DNA from: a bacterium
GTDB lineage: Bacteria; Verrucomicrobiota; Verrucomicrobiia; Limisphaerales; RI-55
Direction: 5' to 3'
NCBI GenBank assembly: GCA_016124235.1
Contig: WGOC01000042.1
Location: 1 to 64,000, forward strand
DNA: 64,000 bases
This document shows, piece by piece, positions 44,584 to 54,625 of the stretch. The position numbers and the translations under genes were made by a program. Below the pieces are notes generated by a model that did not search any database, was not told the DNA's origin, and worked only from the letters and a program-made list of their open reading frames with translations. The stretch's first letter is position 1. The number at the start of each line of letters is the position of its first letter.

Positions 44584-45912
44584 ATGAACGCTCCCCACGT
44601 TACCACTCGGCCATTCATCTCCCGGCGCAGCTTTCTTCGTGGCGCGGGCGTTCTGCTGTCGTTGCCCTTGCTCGATTCCATGACCCCAGCGTTTGCCGGC
44701 GTCGTGAAGTCGGCGGCGGACGAAACTCCAGGTGGCAAGCCGCGTCGGTTTTTCGGTATCTGCAACAACCTTGGACTGCTTTCCGACGAGTTTTTCCCGA
44801 AAGACAGCGGGCGTGATTACACGCTTTCGCCGTATCTCGAAGGGCTGAAGGAATTTCGGGACGATTTCACGGTCTTCAGTGGCGTGTGGCATCCGGACGT
44901 GGATGGCGGCCATCCGGCTGACAATTGCTTTCTCACCGCCGCGCCGCACCCGGGCAGTGCCGGTTTCAAGAACACCATTTCGCTGGATCAATACATTGCG
45001 GAGCGGATCGGTTATCTCACTCGATTTCCGTCGATCACATTGGGCGTCAATGTGCAGCAAGGCATCCGCTCGTTGTCGTGGACCGGTTCCGGGGTCTTGA
45101 TTCCGTGCGACGAGAAGGCCTCGAACGTGTTCAAGCAGATGTTCATCCAGGGCTCGAAAGAGGAGACCGAGGCGCAGGTGCGTAAACTGGAGACCGGCCA
45201 GAGTATTCTCGACGCGGTGGCCGGCCAGGTGAAGTCGCTCGAGCGCAAGGTGGGCGCACGCGATCGCGACCGGTTGGACCAATACTTCACGAGCGTTCGC
45301 GATCTCGAGCAGCGGTTGCAAATGTCGCGCGAGTGGGAAGACAAACCCAAGCCGAAGATCAACGTGCCGGTGCCGCTCGATCCCGAGAGCCCGAAGGAAT
45401 ACATGGACAAGGTGAAGCTCATGTACGACATGGCGCGACTGGCTTTCGAAACCGATTCCACCCGATCCGTCTCACTTCTGTTGGACAGCGTCAATTCACC
45501 GGCGATCGAATTCGGCGAAACGAAGACGACCGACGGCTATCACAATCTTTCGCATCACGGCCGGTCGAAGGAAAAGCTCACCCAGCTCAAAGCGATCGAC
45601 GAATGGCACATCAAGTTGCTGGCCGAACTGTACGGTCACTTGAAGTCAGTGAGGGAAGACGGCGAAACGTTGCTCGATCGTACAATGATCGTTTACGGCT
45701 CGAACCTTGGGAACGCGAATACGCACGTGACGACAAATTTGCCGGTGATCTTTGCTGGCGGTGGGTTCAAGCACGGCCAGCATCTTGCGTTCGATACCCA
45801 GCACAATTATCCGTTGCCGAATCTATTTGTTTCGATGCTGCAACGCATGGGTCTCGAAGCCGAAAAATTCTCCACCTCGACCGGCACCATGCGCGGGTTG
45901 GAGATGGCGTAG
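44584..45912 (+). CDS. DUF1552 protein, second copy, Tat-type signal
   Basis: A 442-residue DUF1552 protein, partner of the DUF1592 gene upstream. The N-terminus has a twin-arginine signal ([20 protein letters not shown]). Family landmarks match the first copy: [76 protein letters not shown] and [20 protein letters not shown]. The ATG at 44584 is preferred because it starts immediately before the Tat motif; the longer frame reaches back into the inverted-repeat flank. No Shine-Dalgarno is seen, perhaps because the inserted module replaced the original leader. Confidence 0.9.
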   Translation: MNAPHVTTRPFISRRSFLRGAGVLLSLPLLDSMTPAFAGVVKSAADETPGGKPRRFFGICNNLGLLSDEFFPKDSGRDYTLSPYLEGLKEFRDDFTVFSGVWHPDVDGGHPADNCFLTAAPHPGSAGFKNTISLDQYIAERIGYLTRFPSITLGVNVQQGIRSLSWTGSGVLIPCDEKASNVFKQMFIQGSKEETEAQVRKLETGQSILDAVAGQVKSLERKVGARDRDRLDQYFTSVRDLEQRLQMSREWEDKPKPKINVPVPLDPESPKEYMDKVKLMYDMARLAFETDSTRSVSLLLDSVNSPAIEFGETKTTDGYHNLSHHGRSKEKLTQLKAIDEWHIKLLAELYGHLKSVREDGETLLDRTMIVYGSNLGNANTHVTTNLPVIFAGGGFKHGQHLAFDTQHNYPLPNLFVSMLQRMGLEAEKFSTSTGTMRGLEMA

Positions 45913-45934
45913 GCGGACGGGGAATCCCTTGGTT

Positions 45935-46092
45935 CAGGGTGGAACGGGCCACCGGCTCGTTGTTCCGGGCTGCCGGCCAGATTTCTCGGACTGGAATCCC
46001 CCCCCCCTTTTTTTCCCCTCATCCAAGCATTCGCCCGTCGGGATCGGCGGCAGGTTGCCCCCGACAACGGCCAGGTCGGCCGTTCCACCCTG
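45935..46092. repeat. Intergenic element with perfect 13-bp terminal inverted repeats
   Basis: CAGGGTGGAACGG at 45935-45947 is the exact reverse complement of 46080-46092. The 132-bp interior is GC-rich and includes a run of ten C followed by seven T (45998-46014). It lies between the convergent DUF1552 and GDSL genes. No open frame of note. Confidence 0.5.
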
Positions 46093-46116
46093 CAGATTTT
46101 CAAGTCATCGCAATCC

Positions 46117-46839
46117 TTACCACCCCATCACTTTGAGGATCTCCGCGCGCCAGACGAGGTAGCCCGGTTCGGTGATGTGCAGACCGTCCTCGGTCCAGGC
46201 GGCCTTCAATTCGCCTTTGTCATCAACCATCAACGTGTGCAGGTCGATATAGTCGTAGTCAAATTCAGCGGCGAGTTTTTGGAGATACTGATTGAACTCG
46301 TTCACGGGCGCATTTTGCTTGGCGTGCATTCCGCGCGTGGGCAGCAACGATTCGACGTGGACCTTCAAATACGGCGAGTGTTCCTTGATCCGCTTGAGCA
46401 GTTCGCGATAGCCGATTTTCAATTGCTCAACCGAGTGCCCGATGTTCAGGTCGTTGATGCCGATCATCAGAAATACGTCCGTCGCCGCACAGTCGAACAC
46501 TGAATTGTCCAGCCGTCGCAGAACCCCACGCGGGTCGTCCGATGGCAAATCATTGCCTATGATGTCCGCGCCGATTCCGCGATTGAGCACGCGCCGGCCG
46601 GGCAGATATTTGGCAATATCGAATCCTTCCGTGATGCTGTCGCCGATCAGGACGACATTTTGCAGCGCGAGGTTTTGTTCCTTGAATGCCTTGACGCGAT
46701 TGTCCCAATGCATCTTGAACAGCGCGGTCCAGTCGACCCCGGGGTGTGTCTTGGCCTTGGCGTCGCTGTCCGGTTCGGCAGCTAACAAGCGTCCAATGCA
46801 GGCCAGGACCAGGGCGAGCGCGAAAATCCGTTTCATCAT
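46117..46839 (-). CDS. Exported GDSL/SGNH-family esterase
   Basis: A 240-residue exported SGNH hydrolase. Signal peptide (MKRIFALALVLACIGRLLAA). Block I is VVLIGDSITEGF with the nucleophile Ser; block II Gly lies in NRGIGADIIGNDL; block III is DVFLMIGINDLNIG with Asn; block V is EDGLHITEPGYLVW with Asp and His. It resembles platelet-activating-factor acetylhydrolase-like esterases that deacylate sugars or lipids. The frame extends to 46959 but the extra part crosses the gap remnant, so a start at 46839 or 46836 is more likely. Confidence 0.88.
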   Translation of the reverse strand: MMKRIFALALVLACIGRLLAAEPDSDAKAKTHPGVDWTALFKMHWDNRVKAFKEQNLALQNVVLIGDSITEGFDIAKYLPGRRVLNRGIGADIIGNDLPSDDPRGVLRRLDNSVFDCAATDVFLMIGINDLNIGHSVEQLKIGYRELLKRIKEHSPYLKVHVESLLPTRGMHAKQNAPVNEFNQYLQKLAAEFDYDYIDLHTLMVDDKGELKAAWTEDGLHITEPGYLVWRAEILKVMGW

Positions 46840-46975
46840 TTTGCGATGCTGCCCGGATTTTACGCCGGTTCGCAAAATAAAAAGGGCGATCCATTTCATG
46901 ATCGCCATATTTTGGGATGGTCTGCGTTTCGTGGACCCAAATTGTTCGAACGGCACCATGTCGTCCCTCCCGTGC

Positions 46976-47083
46976 TCAAAGGCCCTTGCCGATCACGAAT
47001 TTCTGCAGGTCGCCGACGCGATTGGAGAAGCCCCACCCACGACCCCGCCGATTTACCAACTTGAAGAACTTTGAGCTGAGTTC
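46976..47083 (-). pseudogene. Remnant of a second gap gene (GAPDH C-terminus)
   Basis: Reading the minus strand gives 35 codons and a stop that align without gaps to the last 35 residues of the intact GAPDH at 49.7 kb; 23 of 35 residues agree by hand count, with the ends ELSSKFFKLV and SNRVGDLQKFVIGKGL. Nucleotide identity over these 108 bases is about 70%. The likeness continues past the stop (about 46930-46975 against 49650-49695: GACCCAAAT, GTCCCTCCCG), so it is a DNA duplication including the 3' flank. The rest of the copy is not recognisable upstream, so it cannot make an enzyme. Confidence 0.8.
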
Positions 47084-47318
47084 GGTACTGATCCTCACGC
47101 TCAGGTCACTCAGGGATTTTGTGCATGACGATGCAGGTGTGGCTGGGTTCACGATTCTGACGGCGCAGATGTCCTCTTTCCGGCAGTGGGTGGGGAAACG
47201 ATGATTCTCCGATCAACGGCAAAATTATGACGGCGGACGCAGAGGCCATGCTCGGCGCTGTGGTCAGTTCTGCTGGGGGTTGTGATGAAGTCGTATGTCT
47301 TAATTTGGGCCGTGTGCG

Positions 47319-49313
47319 CTACCTCATGTAAATTCCTTGTCCGACGGCGACGACCGTTTCGTCACTGACCCAAACCGCGTAGAGTTCATCAGGTACCATT
47401 TGCAGGGCGGGCCATTCGTTGGCATCATTGCCATTGTAGTGGAAGATGCGTCCAGGAGGTGTCGTGAAAATATTCCCCACGGCGTAGACGTTGTTTCGAG
47501 ATCGCCCGTGAATTCCCTCCGCTGAACCGAGGCCGAACATTCTTGTCCAGCTCCTACTGTTTCGCAGACCATTGGCCGTCGATCCCGGTTTCGATTGAAA
47601 CGCAAGGCCATCCACGCTGCCAACAAAAACGGTATCGGGTGACGCGGCCCAAATTGATCTGAACTTGGCGCCTCCCCCTCCACTCGACAGGCCAAGCAAT
47701 GTCCCGTTCACAAAGACGCCTTCCTGCGCGACGACGAGAATTGCCGTGCTGCCGGCTGCGTCAACAACGTGCGAGATCTGCGTGAGCTGGTGGTCCGCCA
47801 GCAATTTTGGGTCTGAGAAGGCGGTGTACTGCAGGCCATTGGTTCTCCAGGCGGATCCGTCAAACGTCAGCCATTGCCGTCCGGCCACGATGTGCAGTTC
47901 CCCAGCCGGTGTTTTGGTGATTCCGGTGACGGTAGTGGTACCTTCAGGCGCGATGTTCCCCGACCATCCCTGAGCGTCCTTGCGAAACAACCCATCCGTG
48001 CCGCCAAAGTAGAGTTCATCCGGGCCGGCGCTGTAAATGGAGGAGAGGCGGGCGGCGGTTGGTGGCGTGTCCGTCTCAACACTCCAGGATGTGCCATCGT
48101 AATGAATCACAATTCCGTTGTCTCCTACGGCATAGATGTCGTTCGTATTGCTTCCCCATACGGCGTAAAGAGTTTTCTGGGTGGGGCTTTGCACCGGGTT
48201 TAGTGGCTCGGGTGTGGATAGCGCAAAGCTGCGAAAGTAGAGCTGATCCCCATCGGCGGTGGTTTGGTAGGGCTTGGTCGCGCCACTGATTTCAGTGTAA
48301 GGCCCTTCGGGTGACGTGGCCGACTGCAGGCCGGTGCCGCTCCACACCACGTTTGTGGTATTGTCGATAATCGTCAGGCCGATCGCCGGTGCGGGGTCCA
48401 ATACCGCCAGGGCGTTGATCTCGTCGTTGATCGTGAGTCCCAACTGCGGCCACCCAAGAACGGTGCCGCGGGGCGTGGGCCAGGCCTGCAGGATGGAATC
48501 CCCCGCCGCGCCGCGCGTCGGCGAACTGCGATCCAGGGAAATCCAGATGACGACATTTGGATTCAGCGACGTAGGCGCGGCTCCGCCGAAGGGGATTGTG
48601 CCCAGCGCAAACGCGTCGATCACGTCGCCGGTAACCAATCCAAGGTCCGTGGCGGTCGCAAACAATTGTGGCAGACCGCCCTGTGTCGTGACGATGTAGA
48701 TGCTGGCGGGATCGTATCCACTGCCGGCTGGAAACGTGAGATAGACGGGGTACTTCGATCCACGGAAAAGCGCCATGGCATCGATGTCGTCCTCCGGATC
48801 TGCCGGGCCGGTCTTCACCGTCAGGTTTCTTACTTGCGCCTTCAGGACGTTGAACGGTCGGCGAATCACAAACCGCTGGATTCCGTAGCCCACAAAATCC
48901 AGAGCAAACGTGTCACCAGCAGCACCGTCCAGTGTCACTTCGGTGGCGATCGGGGCTCCATTCCCGACCGATCCCGTATCCACCGAATAGGCGATCCGTT
49001 TAATAAAGTAGGGAGTGTTGACGTCGGCTGCCTCCGCCTGCCCGTAACTCAACCCGGTCACGTTGGCGGTCGTTTGCAGGCCCAGATCCATCGTTGGGAT
49101 ACGCACGTTGGTACCACCTGCTTCGATGTCGTCCGCGGCTTGAAATGTGGTGGGAACAGATGGTGATCCCGGCGTAAGCGAAAAATCAAGATCCTGCGCC
49201 TCGACAGCGGTGGTCGAAAAGAAGCCGACTGCAGTTAGAGCCGATCGAAAGGCTTGTCGGCTGGCAAACGCTGCAGCGATTGATAGCGGTATTCTTTCGG
49301 GAGATATAGGCAT
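47319..49313 (-). CDS. Large secreted protein with propeller-like repeats
   Basis: A 664-residue secreted protein of no recognised family. The N-terminus is a signal peptide (AFRSALTAVGFFSTTAVEA). The first 300 residues are beta-rich and Ala/Asp/Pro-rich. The last 280 have four to five repeats of the form V/I-W-x-S-x-x-D-x-Y/V-A-V-G, such as LYAVWGSNTNDIYAVGDNGI and DELYAVWVSDETVVAVGQGI, which looks like a beta-propeller of the kind found in secreted myxobacterial and Verrucomicrobiota proteins. No catalytic motif. It lies between the gap remnant and the intact gap gene. Adhesion or sensing would be a guess. Confidence 0.7.
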   Translation of the reverse strand: MPISPERIPLSIAAAFASRQAFRSALTAVGFFSTTAVEAQDLDFSLTPGSPSVPTTFQAADDIEAGGTNVRIPTMDLGLQTTANVTGLSYGQAEAADVNTPYFIKRIAYSVDTGSVGNGAPIATEVTLDGAAGDTFALDFVGYGIQRFVIRRPFNVLKAQVRNLTVKTGPADPEDDIDAMALFRGSKYPVYLTFPAGSGYDPASIYIVTTQGGLPQLFATATDLGLVTGDVIDAFALGTIPFGGAAPTSLNPNVVIWISLDRSSPTRGAAGDSILQAWPTPRGTVLGWPQLGLTINDEINALAVLDPAPAIGLTIIDNTTNVVWSGTGLQSATSPEGPYTEISGATKPYQTTADGDQLYFRSFALSTPEPLNPVQSPTQKTLYAVWGSNTNDIYAVGDNGIVIHYDGTSWSVETDTPPTAARLSSIYSAGPDELYFGGTDGLFRKDAQGWSGNIAPEGTTTVTGITKTPAGELHIVAGRQWLTFDGSAWRTNGLQYTAFSDPKLLADHQLTQISHVVDAAGSTAILVVAQEGVFVNGTLLGLSSGGGGAKFRSIWAASPDTVFVGSVDGLAFQSKPGSTANGLRNSRSWTRMFGLGSAEGIHGRSRNNVYAVGNIFTTPPGRIFHYNGNDANEWPALQMVPDELYAVWVSDETVVAVGQGIYMR

Positions 49314-49595
49314 GGTAGAGGTTGGGTTTTAATTAACAATACCGGCAAACTTCCGAGATCGAAGAATCTTCGGAATTCTAACCACATTTGCGCGTTCTGG
49401 GGCAACCCCGAGAGCCGAAAGGTTTGTAAGTATCTGATTGGGAGCTGCTGCGACCTCTCTTCCCCGATCTCCAAATGCTGCCGATTCGTCTACTCGGTCA
49501 TTCGCAGTGCAATCATTGGGCGATAAAGCAGCCGTACTGAATTCGAAAGCATTTACCTCACAAGCGGCAAAATGTGGGTTTAGGGTGAGGCAAAA
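49314..49595. other. Intergenic region before the gap terminator
   Basis: No gene is visible. It should hold the promoter of the propeller-like protein on the minus strand. Nothing repeated or palindromic stands out apart from the adjoining terminator. Confidence 0.4.
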
Positions 49596-49624
49596 AAAGA
49601 GCGATCCGTTACGGATCGCTCTTT
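49596..49624 (-). terminator. gap: Perfect 13-bp terminator hairpin after gap
   Basis: AAAGAGCGATCCG / CGGATCGCTCTTT is a perfect 13-bp stem with a 3-nt loop (TTA), flanked on the minus strand by a run of T. It lies about 70 bp beyond the gap stop. The symmetric A/T arms would let it work in both directions. Confidence 0.9.
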
Positions 49625-49695
49625 CTTCAATCGGGACGGTCAGCGTGTCACTGACCCAAATTTCACGGACGGCAACATGGCCGTCCCTCCCGTTA

Positions 49696-51064
<1,369 letters not shown>

Positions 51065-52492
51065 TCAAAAATCCGCATCCGCGTTCCGCTCGAACGGCGC
51101 CAGGCCGAGCCAGTGCTGGCTCCAGTGAAACGCCGGTTTGTTCGCCGTGACGTGGGGTGCGATGGCTTTGGCAAATTTCTCGCCGGCCTTGCTGCCGTAA
51201 AGCGGCGAGCGGTCCTTTAACTCGTTGAGAATCTTGGGATCCTCGATGATGCCCGCGACGATGCGTGCCAGGAAATCATCACTGACGGGCGGCACCAACA
51301 GGTTGCCGTGGTTGCCCATCACCGTTTCGGGTCGGTCGGTGCTGAAGCGGATCGTCAGGCACGGCTTGCCCATCATGTTCATGTCTTCCTGCACGCCGCC
51401 GCTGTCAGTCCACGCCGCGAGATTGTGGTCCGAATCGTAAAACTCCACCACGTGCGCGTAGGCCGGCCAGACTTCGGTCGCGAGAAAATTGGGCGCCCGC
51501 TTCAACGCTTCCAGCCGGTCCGTCAATTGCCAGTGACGGATCGCGTGCTGGGTGGCGTTCATCAAAATGAAATTCACCTGATGCCCCTTGCGGACGATGC
51601 GTTCCATCGCGCCGAAGATCGCTGTGAACCGCTGCCGGCTGAGGTTCTCCTTGCGATGCACATCCAGGCGCAGCCACTTGCCCTCGGCGAGTTTGGGGTA
51701 GACGTCAAAAATGCTCTGCTCCGGCTTTTCCTGGCGCTTCATCTCCAGTGCGTCCACGACAACGCCACCGGTGAGATAAATGTTTTCGGCGGGATAGCCT
51801 TCGCGCAACAGGTGTTCGCGATTCAACTCCACGGGCGCCATGTGATGCTCGCAACCGGCTGCGCTGACAAACGTGTCCCATTGCTCGGGAAACGGTTCCG
51901 TGCGGAGCAAATGCCAGTCTTCGTCCCATTGGCCGCCGACAAAATCCTCGATCGAAATGTCGCGCGGCATGTTCTTGAACAGGTTTGGCGACATCGCACG
52001 CAGGCCGGCCTCGTTCTGAATCGATTTTTCGCGACGCGTAAACATCCACGCCGCCGGGATAATCGGGCAGAGAATCGTGTCGCCATTCACCACGGGCACG
52101 ACGGTGACGTCCGGCCAATTGTCGCGCAGCCATTTCGCCAGCCGCGACGTCTTGTAAAACAGCTCGGCCGATTTCTGGACCAGGTCGCCGCGCAATTGAA
52201 AATTCACCCCGACGTGCGGCGTGAACGAAAACTCGGTCAGCCCGTGCGTGAGCACGGCGTCGAAATGCTGTTGGGCGTCGATCACGAAAAACGGCAGACG
52301 GCGCCGCCGGCAGGCATCGACCGCGCCGAAGACCTTGTTAAAGCAGGGTTTGGTGCCGACGACGAACGCGAGCACCCAGTTCTTCTTCGCGCGACCTTCC
52401 TCCATCGCCTGGCCGACGATGTCCTTGTTGAGGGAGATTGGCAGGGCGGCCGGCGTGAAGTCGCTGAGTTCGGTCCAGGCGTTGGTGCTCAT
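51065..52492 (-). CDS. UDP-N-acetylglucosamine 2-epimerase-like (WecB family)
   Basis: A 475-residue protein with the WecB/GT-B fold. Landmarks: LAFVVGTKPCFNKVF (usual GTRPE), FVIDAQQHFDAVL (usual GQH), VVNGDTILCP, QNEAGLRAM (usual HVEAGLR, so the His is Asn here), and WTDSGGVQEDMNMMGKPCLT with the UDP-binding TDSGG and Glu. WecB enzymes make UDP-ManNAc for surface polysaccharides; they have about 375 residues, so this one has some 100 extra, and with the altered motifs it may be a specialised paralogue. It is alone on its strand. The ATG at 52492 is taken over an ATG three codons earlier. Confidence 0.82.
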   Translation of the reverse strand: MSTNAWTELSDFTPAALPISLNKDIVGQAMEEGRAKKNWVLAFVVGTKPCFNKVFGAVDACRRRRLPFFVIDAQQHFDAVLTHGLTEFSFTPHVGVNFQLRGDLVQKSAELFYKTSRLAKWLRDNWPDVTVVPVVNGDTILCPIIPAAWMFTRREKSIQNEAGLRAMSPNLFKNMPRDISIEDFVGGQWDEDWHLLRTEPFPEQWDTFVSAAGCEHHMAPVELNREHLLREGYPAENIYLTGGVVVDALEMKRQEKPEQSIFDVYPKLAEGKWLRLDVHRKENLSRQRFTAIFGAMERIVRKGHQVNFILMNATQHAIRHWQLTDRLEALKRAPNFLATEVWPAYAHVVEFYDSDHNLAAWTDSGGVQEDMNMMGKPCLTIRFSTDRPETVMGNHGNLLVPPVSDDFLARIVAGIIEDPKILNELKDRSPLYGSKAGEKFAKAIAPHVTANKPAFHWSQHWLGLAPFERNADADF

Positions 52493-52752
52493 AAAATGCA
52501 AACCGGCCCAACGGCCGGCCGGGAAGTTTTAGAGGTCGCGGCTGCGGGGTCCAAGTCGTTTTTGGCGATAAACCGTCCTCGTTCTCCTCCTCGTCGTCGT
52601 AATCGGCAAACCGTCCGATTTTGCGAGCTGAACCAATTCGGGCACGGATGGGCACGGATTGAACACGGATGCGACAGTGCGGATTGCGAATAATTGAGCG
52701 TTTGCTTAATTTCGCGAGAGCTCACCAAGGTGGTCTAGAAATGAGGGGGACA

Positions 52753-54444
52753 CTATTTGGGCGCAGCGACTACTTTATTTCCGGCGGCGTCAATTTCGGT
52801 GGGGTCGACGATGACGATCAGGCCGGTTGGCGATTGTTTGAGTTCCAGCCGTTCGGATGGGTTCGTCTCCTTGGCCTTGTAAGCGGAATATCCACCGCAC
52901 ATCACGAGAACGTAGTCGCGATTCAAAACCGCATCCGCTTGAAGTTGCCGAAGCTGGAGCCTTGGCAACGGTGTGGAATCGGTCGCCGATCCCGAATCGT
53001 CGTAGCCCAGGAATTGGTTGAGCGACGCGACGGCCGTCAGATGCACATTGCCATCATCTTTGTTGAAAGTTGGTAGTAGGTCCAAAATGGGGCCAATCTC
53101 CTTCTTTTCAGTAGTCAGCGCGTTACCGACTTTTCCCGTGACAATGGTTCGAACCCCTACCGCTTTGACCTGAGCTTGCCTGCCGTTCGAAGTCGTTACT
53201 CGCGGTGGTGTAAAGATCTGGGCACTCTTCGTTTCCTCGACCTCCTGGAGCATCTTGGTGACTCGTTCGTGACTCATTAGATGGTTGCTGCCGGAGTCCT
53301 TGTTGCTGACTGGCCGTCTTAGTCCAAATTCCGCCCAAATGGGCGAACTTAATGGCAAGTCCACAAATCGCGTTTCAATCGTTACCTGCCGGAGCGCCTG
53401 CCTTTCCTCTTCGGTGGTTTCCTTCTTTTCCGTTTCCGTCTTGGCGGCGAGCAACTGGCGCTGGTGTTCGATATCGCGTTTCAGCGATTCTATCTCATCG
53501 CGCCGCAAAGTCGATTCACCTCGCAAACGCATCAGCTCCAGATGTTCTTTTCGCAACGACTCGAGTTCATTGAAGTCCACCTCCATTTTGGCGAGGCGTG
53601 CGTTCTCGGCGCGCAGCCGCTCCAGTTCGCTCAATTGCGCGGTCAGAGCGGCATTTTGGTTTCCGGCGGCCGCCAGTGACTGGTGTTGAAGGATCGTCGG
53701 CGTGGCGACCCCGGCAATGGCCAGCGTGGCGACAATGGGTTTGAATGTGTTCATCGATAGGAGCTTTTGAAGGGTCAAAAGAATTCCGGTGCCTGCGGTC
53801 ACTCCGCCTGCGACGGCGGCCGCGACCTGGCCCGCGAGTGCCGTTGGTGCAGCGGTTACGGCGTGGGCAAACAGCGAAGCGGCCAGGGCGGTGAGGGAAA
53901 TTGTGACTCCGCGTTTGGCGAAGCGAGTTTTCAATTTTTCCAACGCCCGGGTGACCCGCTTTTGGGCGGCGTCTTCGCTGATGCCCAACCGGGTTCCGAT
54001 CTCGTGCAAGTCCAGCTTGTCGAAGTAGCGGAGCACCAGGGCCAGCCGATCCGATTCGGCGAGAGTGTTCATCGCTTCCTCCAAGTGCGGGGCAAGTTGG
54101 GCCCAGTCTGGTTCGGCAGTTTGTAAAATGGTGTCCATGGCAAAAGCTTCCTGTTCACGATCGCGCCGGCGTCGTTCCCGCCGGATCATTGATGAAGCAA
54201 CAAAGAACGTGTGGCGGTAGAGCCAGGCGCTGAGCACAGCGTCGGCCGGAATCCGATCCGCCTTGCGCGCAAGGTCGGCGAAGACAGTCTGCGAGATGTC
54301 CTCCGCCAGATGGAAATCGCCGCCGGCCAGTCGCCGGGCCGCCGAATAAACCAGGTCGATGTGCGCTTCGACGACGGCCCGAAAAGCGGCGTCAGTTCGG
54401 CTTTGGCAATAAGACCGCAAAAGGCTGGGACGGTTCGCACTCAT
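52753..54444 (-). CDS. ECF sigma factor fused to a membrane segment, coiled coil and secretin-like domain
   Basis: One 563-residue frame with four parts. Residues 14-95 are sigma-70 region 2 (AHIDLVYSAARRLAGG, AEDISQTVFADLARKA) and 122-178 region 4 (LALVLRYFDKLDLHEIGTRL, GISEDAAQKRVTRAL), as in ECF sigma factors. Two hydrophobic stretches follow, 181-225 and 235-255 (FKPIVATLAIAGVATPTILQ). Residues 262-350 form a charged coiled coil. Residues 353-525 match the secretin core seen in Verrucomicrobiota type II/III secretion proteins: VTIETRFVD, AQIFTPPRVTTSNGRQAQV, GPILDLLPTF, LNQFLGYDDSG, PLPRLQLRQL. The barrel end is missing. A Met at 231 opens a signal-like start, suggesting fusion of two genes. 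No anti-sigma factor is adjacent; a HEAT-repeat gene lies upstream. Confidence 0.82.
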   Translation of the reverse strand: MSANRPSLLRSYCQSRTDAAFRAVVEAHIDLVYSAARRLAGGDFHLAEDISQTVFADLARKADRIPADAVLSAWLYRHTFFVASSMIRRERRRRDREQEAFAMDTILQTAEPDWAQLAPHLEEAMNTLAESDRLALVLRYFDKLDLHEIGTRLGISEDAAQKRVTRALEKLKTRFAKRGVTISLTALAASLFAHAVTAAPTALAGQVAAAVAGGVTAGTGILLTLQKLLSMNTFKPIVATLAIAGVATPTILQHQSLAAAGNQNAALTAQLSELERLRAENARLAKMEVDFNELESLRKEHLELMRLRGESTLRRDEIESLKRDIEHQRQLLAAKTETEKKETTEEERQALRQVTIETRFVDLPLSSPIWAEFGLRRPVSNKDSGSNHLMSHERVTKMLQEVEETKSAQIFTPPRVTTSNGRQAQVKAVGVRTIVTGKVGNALTTEKKEIGPILDLLPTFNKDDGNVHLTAVASLNQFLGYDDSGSATDSTPLPRLQLRQLQADAVLNRDYVLVMCGGYSAYKAKETNPSERLELKQSPTGLIVIVDPTEIDAAGNKVVAAPK

Positions 54445-54513
54445 GTGTCTGCCCATAGGAAGCCGCCGATCCGAGAATCCGACAAAGAAAATTCATGGCG
54501 GCGTGTTCATCAT

Positions 54514-54590
54514 GTAGCAGCCGACGTTAGTCGGCTCCATTGTCGGGCGCATTTTGGCGCAAGACAGAACGGACTTACCTCCGCTGCTAC
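54514..54590. repeat. Compound inverted-repeat element, AGCCGAC/GTCGGCT core
   Basis: GTAGCAGC at 54514-54521 and GCTGCTAC at 54583-54590 form a perfect 8-bp outer pair. Within lies a perfect 7-bp stem AGCCGAC / GTCGGCT (54519-54536). It is in the gap between the sigma-fusion gene and the HEAT-repeat gene. Similar short elements are, in my recollection, common in this phylum. Confidence 0.5.
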
Positions 54591-54625
54591 CGACGAGGAC
54601 TTTTTTCAACCAACCCGCACAGGAA

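Noticed and set aside
46839..46959. Longer N-terminus for the GDSL esterase
   Set aside because: It runs back into the gap remnant, while the inner Met opens directly on a signal peptide.
47360..47376. Shared CACTGACCCAAA with the gap 3' flank at 49.65 kb
   Set aside because: Only about a dozen bases, inside a coding region, without extension; likely chance, unlike the gap remnant at 46.9-47.1 kb.
51308..52693. Plus-strand frame of 461 codons opposite the WecB-like gene
   Set aside because: His/Arg-rich mirror frame; the minus strand has the conserved motifs.
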